From Bacillota bacterium (GTDB taxonomy: Bacteria; Bacillota; Clostridia; Peptostreptococcales; Anaerovoracaceae), in NCBI GenBank assembly GCA_029266295.1, contig JAQSXD010000130.1, positions 1-9,022 of the forward strand: a stretch of DNA of 9,022 nucleotides. Reading direction: 5' to 3'. Positions 1-6,547 of this stretch are shown here, in pieces. The notes beneath the pieces were generated by a model. That model made no database searches. It saw only the letters and a program-made list of their open reading frames with translations, and was not told the DNA's origin. Position 1 is the stretch's first letter. Every line of letters begins with the position of its first letter. The translations under genes and the position numbers were made by a program.

Positions 1-61
1 GAACTTTGATACTCCATGTGACAAAGTGTGATCTACTAACTCAGAAACAGGAGGAAAATCG

Positions 62-3000
62 ATGAATCGATTTAAACAAAAAACAGGGAGAAGAGTGCTT
101 TCATTTGTACTTGTTCTTGCACTTCTGATCCCCATGATTCCAGCACCGGTGTTTGCGGATGCGGCATCAGACTATGCAGCGAAGGTTAGTGAAATTAATG
201 AATACAGGAGGCAGGCGGCTGAACTATTAAACCTGACCGATTTACCAGAGGGAGCAATCTATCAAACTAAAACAGAATTCCAAGATGCAATCAATGATTA
301 CCTACAAAAGATAGATACGGACTTAATGGTTGCAGCGTCTCTCCTTAATAAGGATCTTAACAAAGATCTAGCTTCAAGTTGGAAAGACACCTCGCTCAAA
401 ACCTTGCAAAATAATTACAAAAAGCTGTCAGAAGCGGATCGTCAAAAGAATGCATTGAATTTTTTTAACCATGGGGGCTTTACCACTGGAATTAGTATCT
501 TGGGATACGGTTATGAGATCGTATACAAATCAAAGTTTCATGATGGATACTCCGGAGGGATATTAGGTCAATGGGATAACACAAAGGATGTTTCTCTTGT
601 AATGAGAGATACTCTTGAGGCTCTCAAACTCGGGTGTCCGTATTTGACTCCTGAGGATAGAGCGAAACATGAATATGAAGTATCCTTGGCGAAATTGCGT
701 AGTGCAAAAGACGGTATTGTTTCTCAGCTGCTTAGTGAGAATAATGACCTGGATCAGCTAATTACTGATCTGAATAAGATTGTAGGCAGTCTGGACGATA
801 TAATGAGCACACTTGACACCTTAGAGAAATTAGGAATTGGGCAAGAAGTTCTCGACCCTATTCTAAAACAGGCCGGTTTAAATTATGATACTCTTATACA
901 ATTGGAACAACTGAGGAATTTGCTGGATGCTGCCGGCATTAAAGTAAATCCTGAAACAGGGCAATACGATATCGGAGGATCATTAGACGAAATAGGCGGC
1001 AAAGCAGCTAGCTTTGTAATAAACGGGATTATCGTTGCGGTTGAGTTCAATATCCAGTTTGGAGGTTATAGTGAGGAGGCATATATAAAGGGTAAGGCAG
1101 ATCTAGATGCAGCCTACACAAGACTGATAACAGATGCTAATACAGAACTAAGAAAAACTCTTGAGCCGATCATGAAGATTGTCGTTCCATTGCGACCATA
1201 TCTTGGCATGATGGATTCCAGTATCAGCCTTGTTGAAAACATGGCAGTACTTGTTGAACAAGTAGATGCCTTGCAGGATGACTTTACTGCTGGAGGGCTT
1301 TCCGTCGCAACCTATACAACAGCCGACACACTGGACGATCTGGCAGACTTCCTGGTTGCGTTTGATGCAGCCGGCCTTGGAGGAAAGCTTTCGGGGCTGC
1401 TGGAAAACAGCAATCTTGGAGGCTCTGTTGCAGACGGAACGGCAGCCATGCTGAATCAACTGATCAAAGAGCTGATCAAGCAGGATGTTGAATTAAGCGG
1501 ATCAGACTTAGGCATTATTCAAAGAACAGTTGATTCCCTTGCAAAAGCAGGGCTTGACGATCCTACTGCTCTTGTTCCAATGCTCAGAGCGTCTGTCGAT
1601 GTACTGCGCAGAGCTGCAGAGCTGGAAGGCGGAGTCCAGGATGCCATCAATGGAAATTATGAGAGTGCCTGGAATACGCTAACAAAGGATCTCGGTGGCA
1701 TGTTCAGCAAGACCGTCACGCTTTGGAACTCCATCGTAGCATTATTTGAAAAGCCTGAAGTTCAGGAATTTGCCGCATTAACGATGGACCGCCAAACGGG
1801 AGAACTGAATCTTGACAGCCTTGGGCAGGATGAATTCCTTCAATCCTTTGGAGAAGGAATCAATGCGGAGGCTCAGGCTACGTTCAAGGTACTGATTGAT
1901 CCCAAATGCAGCGACAGCGAGAAGCTGGCAAGATTTTATAAGTTCTATTATTTCCTTAAGGATGTAAAAACCTTTATGTCTGACCTTGAGGATGCCAGCA
2001 ATCGTCTGAATGAAGCATGCAAATGGGCAGAAGAAAATCTGACGAAAGAAGAGGCGAAGGCTTTCATCGAAAATATGGCGCGGCATTATGCTGTTGAGCT
2101 GAGAGCCTGCATCAAAGACGGATTAAACAGCAGCTCGATTAAGCAGATTTGCAGAGAGATTGAAGACTCAGTTTCTGAAATGAGAGACCTGCTGAATTAT
2201 ATCAAGTGTACTGGTGAACTGGAAATCATAGCAACACCCGGAGAGGATGATGTTTACTATACCTTCAGCACAAATTATGATAGTCTGAGGGATCGCCTGG
2301 GTGATGTGCTGCGTACACTAGGCATCAGTACCGGGTATAAAGTGAACTCGCCAGCCGAACAGTTTACGGTTGAGGGGAATAAGCTCATCGCAATTGGCGA
2401 CTTAGGGGAAGGGCACTATGAGGTCAAGGTTGCATATCAGATGTACTTTGCAGTATGTGACCGTGATTTCGCCAGTACTCTGGCAACCAAGTGGGTAACG
2501 GTGAACATCAGTGGTGCGGAACCGGAACCTAAACTTACCGGAATCGAAATTACTGCACCTCCTTCACGACGATCCTACATTGTCGGTGAAGGCCTTGATC
2601 TTGCAGGCATGGAAGTAACGGCATACTATAGTGATGAAACAGCGAAGATCCTTGATCTTAGTAAATGTGACATCGAGCCTAAGGGTGGAGCAATATTTGA
2701 CAGTGAGGGTGAGCGGACCGTTACGGTATCCTATGGAGGTTATTCAGATTCCTTCATTATCACTGTCACGGATAATGAGGCGGATATCTATCAGGTACGC
2801 TTTGATACAAACGGAGGAGTCCTTCTCGACGAAGGAAAAGAATCTCTCCCTGTAAAAGATGGAACTGAAATTTCTCTTCCGCGGGCAGCTCGCACAAATC
2901 ACACCTTTAATGGATGGTTTGATGAAGAGCGTGCTCTGGCTGGAATGGGTGGTGACATCTATACCGTAAGAAGAGACGTTACACTGACTGCTTTCTGGAC

Positions 3001-4072
3001 TGAAATCGTAACAAAGAAAGAATTTACAGTTACCTTTGATCCAAACGGTGGGATCTTCTCCGAAGGAGTACCCTCGTCTGTAACAAAGGAAGAGGGTTTA
3101 ACAATTTCACTGCCTGCAATTACAAGATCAGGTTATACATTCAACGGATGGTATAACGCAGACTCATTTGGTGGAAATGCAGGGGAAGCCTTTATTGTAA
3201 ATAAGGACATTACTCTAGTCGCTCGATGGACAATTAATGGAAGCGGCGGAGGTAATGGCGGCGGCGGTAACGGCGGCGGCACAAGACAGATTCTGGATGA
3301 AACAGTCCCATTGGGCGGAATTTATTCCCTGATGTCTCTTCCTGCCGAACCAAAGGATGGAATCGTATACTATGTAAACGCAGCAGGAGAAATAGTCTTC
3401 GTACCGTTCTGCTTCACCATCGGAGATAAAATTTATTTCTTGGGACAAGTAGGAATTAAGTATCAAGTTAAAGCAAACTCAAAACAGTTCGAAGATATTG
3501 CAGGGAACTGGGCGTATGACAATATCCTGGCGATCGCTTCCCGCGAAGCGTTCCAAGGATACCCTGACAGCAGCTTCCAGCCAGGAAGCCCAATGACCAG
3601 AGCGATGCTGTCAGCAGTGCTTGCGAGAATGGCAATGGTTGATACCAATTCTTACAAGACTCGTGTGTTCGATGATGTTTCTCCAGAGGCATGGTACGGA
3701 CCGTCGGTAGCTTGGGCATATGAGCAGGGCATTGTCACCGGTGTAGGCGGCAAGCAATTCAATCCCAATGCAAATATAACCCGTCAGGAGTTTTCCGTAA
3801 TGCTCACCAGATTTATCAGCTATATGAGCATCAGTCTTCAATCTGAAACTGTGACGCCATTTGCTGATGAAGATCTGGCAAGTGACTGGGCAAAAACTGC
3901 GATTGCCGAAATGAAGAAATACAATATCGTAACAGGCAGAAGCGGAAACCTGTTCGATCCATATTCGGACATCACCAGAGCGGAAATCACGACAATGCTG
4001 TATCGGCTGATCCAGTCTTCCATCACCTATGGATATGAGAACAGTTTGAAAGAAACTAAGAAAGCTAACTAG
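62..4072 (+). CDS. SLH-anchored secreted protein with Ig-like domain and InlB-type B repeats
   Basis: This is a 1336-residue exported surface protein. An AGGAGG site at 49-54 lies 7 nt before the ATG. Residues 1-32 form a signal peptide (basic n-region, hydrophobic core, cleavage after VFA). Residues 33 to about 740 are mostly helical and match no family I recognise; they include Leu/Asp/Gly-rich stretches. Residues about 740-820 turn beta-rich. Residues about 824-906 look like a bacterial Ig-like domain (group 3 style). Residues about 910-981 and 983-1057 are two InlB B repeats, with 'FDTNGG'/'FDPNGG' openings, 'FNGW' centres and 'FWTE'/'RWTI' ends. A Gly/Asn linker follows, then a small beta segment. 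Three SLH modules start near residues 1143, 1203 and 1267. SLH modules bind pyruvylated secondary cell-wall polymer, usually through an ITRAE-like motif: module 3 has ITRAE, module 2 ITRQE and module 1 TRAM, so module 1 may bind weakly. The role of the N-terminal part is unknown; adhesion or envelope structure is only inference. Confidence 0.93.
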   Translation: MNRFKQKTGRRVLSFVLVLALLIPMIPAPVFADAASDYAAKVSEINEYRRQAAELLNLTDLPEGAIYQTKTEFQDAINDYLQKIDTDLMVAASLLNKDLNKDLASSWKDTSLKTLQNNYKKLSEADRQKNALNFFNHGGFTTGISILGYGYEIVYKSKFHDGYSGGILGQWDNTKDVSLVMRDTLEALKLGCPYLTPEDRAKHEYEVSLAKLRSAKDGIVSQLLSENNDLDQLITDLNKIVGSLDDIMSTLDTLEKLGIGQEVLDPILKQAGLNYDTLIQLEQLRNLLDAAGIKVNPETGQYDIGGSLDEIGGKAASFVINGIIVAVEFNIQFGGYSEEAYIKGKADLDAAYTRLITDANTELRKTLEPIMKIVVPLRPYLGMMDSSISLVENMAVLVEQVDALQDDFTAGGLSVATYTTADTLDDLADFLVAFDAAGLGGKLSGLLENSNLGGSVADGTAAMLNQLIKELIKQDVELSGSDLGIIQRTVDSLAKAGLDDPTALVPMLRASVDVLRRAAELEGGVQDAINGNYESAWNTLTKDLGGMFSKTVTLWNSIVALFEKPEVQEFAALTMDRQTGELNLDSLGQDEFLQSFGEGINAEAQATFKVLIDPKCSDSEKLARFYKFYYFLKDVKTFMSDLEDASNRLNEACKWAEENLTKEEAKAFIENMARHYAVELRACIKDGLNSSSIKQICREIEDSVSEMRDLLNYIKCTGELEIIATPGEDDVYYTFSTNYDSLRDRLGDVLRTLGISTGYKVNSPAEQFTVEGNKLIAIGDLGEGHYEVKVAYQMYFAVCDRDFASTLATKWVTVNISGAEPEPKLTGIEITAPPSRRSYIVGEGLDLAGMEVTAYYSDETAKILDLSKCDIEPKGGAIFDSEGERTVTVSYGGYSDSFIITVTDNEADIYQVRFDTNGGVLLDEGKESLPVKDGTEISLPRAARTNHTFNGWFDEERALAGMGGDIYTVRRDVTLTAFWTEIVTKKEFTVTFDPNGGIFSEGVPSSVTKEEGLTISLPAITRSGYTFNGWYNADSFGGNAGEAFIVNKDITLVARWTINGSGGGNGGGGNGGGTRQILDETVPLGGIYSLMSLPAEPKDGIVYYVNAAGEIVFVPFCFTIGDKIYFLGQVGIKYQVKANSKQFEDIAGNWAYDNILAIASREAFQGYPDSSFQPGSPMTRAMLSAVLARMAMVDTNSYKTRVFDDVSPEAWYGPSVAWAYEQGIVTGVGGKQFNPNANITRQEFSVMLTRFISYMSISLQSETVTPFADEDLASDWAKTAIAEMKKYNIVTGRSGNLFDPYSDITRAEITTMLYRLIQSSITYGYENSLKETKKAN
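3239..3280 (+). repeat. Gly/Asn codon repeat encoding a flexible linker
   Basis: Fourteen consecutive codons (residues 1060-1073) encode almost only glycine with single Ser and Asn interruptions. They are built mainly from GGC triplets and so form an imperfect trinucleotide tract. The linker separates the second InlB repeat from the segment leading to the SLH modules, and probably works as a hinge between the exposed part and the wall-bound part. Confidence 0.75.
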
Positions 4073-4078
4073 AGGAAG

Positions 4079-4111
4079 AAGAGACTCGCATCGAAAGTGC
4101 GGGTCTCTTTT
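4079..4111 (+). terminator. Rho-independent terminator after the SLH protein gene
   Basis: A 12-bp stem (4079-4090 with 4098-4109, one G-T wobble) closes a 7-nt loop and ends in a short T run. It begins 7 nt after the TAG stop at 4070-4072, so the SLH gene is a separate unit from the operon that follows. Confidence 0.88.
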
Positions 4112-4140
4112 ATCAATGGAGCTCTTTCTGATGAATATAC

Positions 4141-4169
4141 TTTTCCCTCTTGAACTTTTATGTTAAAAT
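4141..4169 (+). promoter_or_regulatory. Extended -10 promoter of the LUD/CheX operon
   Basis: An extended -10 element, TG-N-TAAAAT, lies at 4161-4169, about 37 nt before the start codon of the LUD gene and after the preceding terminator. The -35 position at 17-bp spacing (4141-4146, TTTTCC) is a poor match, which is typical of extended -10 promoters. Confidence 0.55.
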
Positions 4170-4205
4170 AAATTAATTCAAAAATGGTAGAAGGAGGAAT
4201 AGATA

Positions 4206-4841
4206 ATGCAAAACAAAAAAGCTGCAAATAAGCTGAAAATAGACACAGTCATCAAGAATCTGGGCAAGCGGGGAATGGAAGGCCATTTTTGTGAGACAAA
4301 GGAAGAGGCAGTGGAATTGATTTTGTCGATGATACCAGACAAGACGATTGTATCCTGGGGCGGCTCTGCTACGGTGAATACCTTGGGAGTGAAGGAAAAA
4401 CTGGCAGAAAGAGATCTTGAAATCATCGACCCATACAGCACTACTGACTTTGCCGAATCCATCGAACGCAGGAGAAAAGGTCTTCTTTCGGATTATTATC
4501 TTATGAGCACCAATGCACTTACCATGGATGGTGAACTGGTTAACATTGATGGTACTAGCAATCGTGTTGCTGCACTGTGTTTTGGGCCAAAGAAAGTTTT
4601 GATGATCGTTGGTGCTAATAAACTGGCGATCGGTCTTGACGATGCCATTGCAAGAGCAAAGCTCAATGCGGCAGTTCCCAATAATGTCAGGTTGAAGAGA
4701 AACAATCCATGTACCATTACCGGAACCTGCAATAACTGCCTATCAAAAGATTGTATCTGTTGCAACATTGTGACGACAAGATATTGCAGTATTCCGAGTA
4801 GAATACAGGTAATACTGGTCAACGAAGAATTAGGATATTAA
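4206..4841 (+). CDS. LUD-domain protein (LutC/DUF162-like) with C-terminal cysteine cluster
   Basis: This is a 211-residue cytoplasmic protein starting at an ATG behind a strong AGGAGG site (4192-4197). The body shows the LUD-domain pattern: 'WGGSATVNTLGV' near 51-62, 'ALTMDGELVNIDGTSNRVAAL' near 104-124 and 'FGPKKVLMIVGANKL' near 126-140. LUD domains are best known from LutB and LutC of the lactate-oxidising LutABC complex, but many anaerobes carry a short stand-alone version of unknown activity. The tail holds seven cysteines (169, 175, 178, 183, 185, 186, 194), which could bind a metal or an iron-sulfur cluster; that is inference. No LutA or LutB gene is nearby, so lactate oxidation should not be assumed. 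The gene is first in a tight run and ends 15 nt before the receiver-CheX gene. Confidence 0.88.
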   Translation: MQNKKAANKLKIDTVIKNLGKRGMEGHFCETKEEAVELILSMIPDKTIVSWGGSATVNTLGVKEKLAERDLEIIDPYSTTDFAESIERRRKGLLSDYYLMSTNALTMDGELVNIDGTSNRVAALCFGPKKVLMIVGANKLAIGLDDAIARAKLNAAVPNNVRLKRNNPCTITGTCNNCLSKDCICCNIVTTRYCSIPSRIQVILVNEELGY

Positions 4842-4856
4842 AGTGGGTGTGTATTT

Positions 4857-5720
4857 ATGACAAAAGCGAGAGTAGTTGTTGTTGATGATTCTGCATTTTC
4901 TGTAGGAATGATCAGCAATATTCTCATAGAAAAAGGCTATGAAGTAGTAGGAAGTGCCAATTCTCTCAGCGGAGCGCTGGAGACAATCAGGAGGGTGTCC
5001 CCGGACATCGTTACCATGGACATGACGATGCCGGGAGCAGATGGCATTGAATGTACCATGGCGATCCATGAAGAGGCGCCGCATATCAAAGTCATCATTA
5101 TTAGCTCCATGATGGATGATGAAATTGTTAGAAAAGCAAAAAAAGCTAAGGTATCCGGCTATCTGCAAAAACCTGTGGATGCTAATGAACTTTCACTTCT
5201 CATTGAGCGAATTCAGGCAAGTGAAGAACTATTTGTTGAACTGGATGGGGTATACTATTCAGTTTTTAAAGAGGCATTGAAAGAGACCTGTTGCAAATTC
5301 TTTCAGGCTGCGCCTAATTTTCGTCAAGAACTTAAAATCAATGATGAAAAAGTTTCGCGTGGTGTTTCTGCCGTCCTAGGCATTATTGGCAGGTATGGAG
5401 GGAGGATGCTCCTGGACTTGTCGGAGGATACTGCCCGCCGACTGGCGTTCCATATTCTCAGGCAAGAGGATCTGGATCATGAGCAGGTTGTTGATGCAAT
5501 TGCAGAAATCGCCAACATAGTGGCAGGTAATGCTTGTTCCCTGCTCAATCGTGCAAACCCAATCTATGGTTTTCGGGTTGCACCCCCGACAGTTGTATAC
5601 GGAGAATCCATTCGTATTTCAAAATCTGAATTAAGCACGGTATCTTCAGTAATTGCAGAGACAGCGTTTGGAGATTTGTATATGAATGTAGGATTTAGCA
5701 GGAGCGAGGAACATGAGTAA
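4857..5720 (+). CDS. Response regulator receiver fused to a CheX-type phosphatase
   Basis: This 287-residue cytoplasmic protein has a complete CheY-like receiver at residues about 4-120: acidic pair D10/D11, phospho-acceptor D55 in 'VTMDMTMPG', S83/S84 at the switch position and K105 before P106. Residues about 130-280 are a CheX/CheC-family domain. It carries the phosphatase signature D/S-x3-E-x2-N-x22-P exactly: D213, E217, N220 and P243. In this family the Glu and Asn act directly in dephosphorylating CheY-P. The protein therefore carries both a phosphorylatable domain and the enzyme type that removes such phosphates; it may act on itself, on a sister copy or on another regulator. There is no DNA-binding output domain. 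The ribosome site is weak (GGGTG at 4845-4849), suggesting translation is partly coupled to the LUD gene. Confidence 0.92.
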   Translation: MTKARVVVVDDSAFSVGMISNILIEKGYEVVGSANSLSGALETIRRVSPDIVTMDMTMPGADGIECTMAIHEEAPHIKVIIISSMMDDEIVRKAKKAKVSGYLQKPVDANELSLLIERIQASEELFVELDGVYYSVFKEALKETCCKFFQAAPNFRQELKINDEKVSRGVSAVLGIIGRYGGRMLLDLSEDTARRLAFHILRQEDLDHEQVVDAIAEIANIVAGNACSLLNRANPIYGFRVAPPTVVYGESIRISKSELSTVSSVIAETAFGDLYMNVGFSRSEEHE

Positions 5721-6183
5721 AGAATATATCAAAGCATTCTCTGAGGCAGTATCAAATATACTGTCCCAATTTGGTATGGCAGAAATCAGCCTGAAGGAGA
5801 TTCAAGGCTGCGGAAAGAACATTGATGCGTCGGGTGTCGTTTGTATTGTTGGTGTGTTTGGGGATCTGACTGGAAACGTCATTTTCTCAATGACTGAGGA
5901 TGGAGCAAAAGGAATTGCTTCCTGTATGATGGGTGGAATGGAGATTGAGTCTTTCGATGAACTTGCACAGAGTGCGATTTCAGAATTAGGAAATATGCTG
6001 GCGGCAAATGCTTGTATCGGGCTGTCTGATCTAGGGCTTGAAGCAGACATTTCTACTCCAACCTTGATGCAGGGCATTTTCACACTAAGCGGTAACTACG
6101 AAAAAGCAGAACGTATTGCCATGGATGCAGGCGGCAACGATTTTGACGTCATCGTTTCACTGGAGAAACGGGGACAAAAATAA
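5713..6183 (+). CDS. Stand-alone CheX-family phosphatase
   Basis: This 156-residue protein consists of a single CheX/CheC-type domain. The catalytic stretch near residues 87-116 has S87, E91 and N94 (S-x3-E-x2-N), with P116 one residue closer than the usual x22 spacing, so it is probably active. Its ATG lies inside the end of the receiver-CheX gene, with an 8-nt overlap, and a GAGGA site is at 5706-5710, so the two are translationally coupled. CheX of Thermotoga and Borrelia is a dimer, which makes a heterodimer with the upstream CheX domain reasonable, though unproven. No flagellar or classical che gene is in the window, so a role outside chemotaxis is possible. Confidence 0.9.
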   Translation: MSKEYIKAFSEAVSNILSQFGMAEISLKEIQGCGKNIDASGVVCIVGVFGDLTGNVIFSMTEDGAKGIASCMMGGMEIESFDELAQSAISELGNMLAANACIGLSDLGLEADISTPTLMQGIFTLSGNYEKAERIAMDAGGNDFDVIVSLEKRGQK

Positions 6184-6202
6184 AATCGAAGAGGGTTAGG
6201 AG

Positions 6203-6394
6203 ATGGGATACAAGATTGCAGCATTGCTGATTGGTATTGTATGGACAATTATCTGTATCTATTTTGCAGTGCAGGGGAGAAAGAATAAAAAGAATCCGCG
6301 ACCTGGATTTGAGAAAGTTCCGATTTTGTTTGGGATTGGAGTAGCTGGATTACTCGGGCTGCTAATGATCATCGGTGCGGTATTCTTTAAGTAA
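6203..6394 (+). CDS. Small two-helix membrane protein of unknown function
   Basis: This 63-residue protein has two hydrophobic helices (about 5-23 and 40-62) joined by a short basic loop, 'RKNKKNPRPG'. By the positive-inside rule the loop faces the cytoplasm and both ends face out. A GAGGG site at 6191-6195 lies 7 nt before the ATG; the GGAG touching the ATG is too close to serve. It follows the CheX gene by 19 nt in the same direction and is the last gene before the bidirectional terminator, so it is probably co-transcribed. I do not recognise a family. It could be a membrane anchor or partner for the signalling proteins, or an unrelated passenger. Confidence 0.72.
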   Translation: MGYKIAALLIGIVWTIICIYFAVQGRKNKKNPRPGFEKVPILFGIGVAGLLGLLMIIGAVFFK

Positions 6395-6447
6395 ACATCC
6401 GGGTGAATGACAGAAAACCAGAACGCCAGAACTTCAAATTAGAATAC

Positions 6448-6502
6448 AAGAAATGGGCTTGTTATGAGATTTGAATCAAATCTCATAACAAGCCCATTTC
6501 TT
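6448..6502. terminator. Perfect 27-bp inverted repeat, likely bidirectional terminator
   Basis: The left arm 6448-6474 and right arm 6476-6502 are exact reverse complements around one central base. The element sits between convergent genes, 53 nt after the plus-strand stop at 6392-6394 and 45 nt after the minus-strand stop at 6548-6550, which is the normal place for a shared terminator. The T runs on either side are short and interrupted, so termination may depend on the unusually long stem. A mobile-element or protein-bound palindrome is a less likely alternative. Confidence 0.72.
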
Positions 6503-6547
6503 ATTGTTGCTTTTCTTTGGGTCGCCTCAACACTTAGGTGGTATACT

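Noticed and set aside
6..34. TTGATA at 6-11 as a -35 box for the SLH protein gene.
   Set aside because: At 17-bp spacing the -10 position reads TGATCT, a poor match; the real promoter probably lies upstream of the window.
4496..4822. Minus-strand open frame of 108 codons inside the LUD gene.
   Set aside because: It lies wholly opposite a clear LUD-domain protein, has no ribosome site and its translation looks like a shadow frame. The same applies to the other opposite-strand frames within the large genes.
4206..4841. Naming the LUD protein lutC and inferring lactate utilisation.
   Set aside because: It is a short stand-alone LUD protein with a cysteine tail and no lutA or lutB next to it; the symbol would over-claim.
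4857..6183. Assigning the CheX pair to flagellar chemotaxis (cheC, fliY).
   Set aside because: No flagellar, receptor, cheA or cheW genes are present, and the single ExxN centre per protein fits CheX rather than the two-centre CheC/FliY form.
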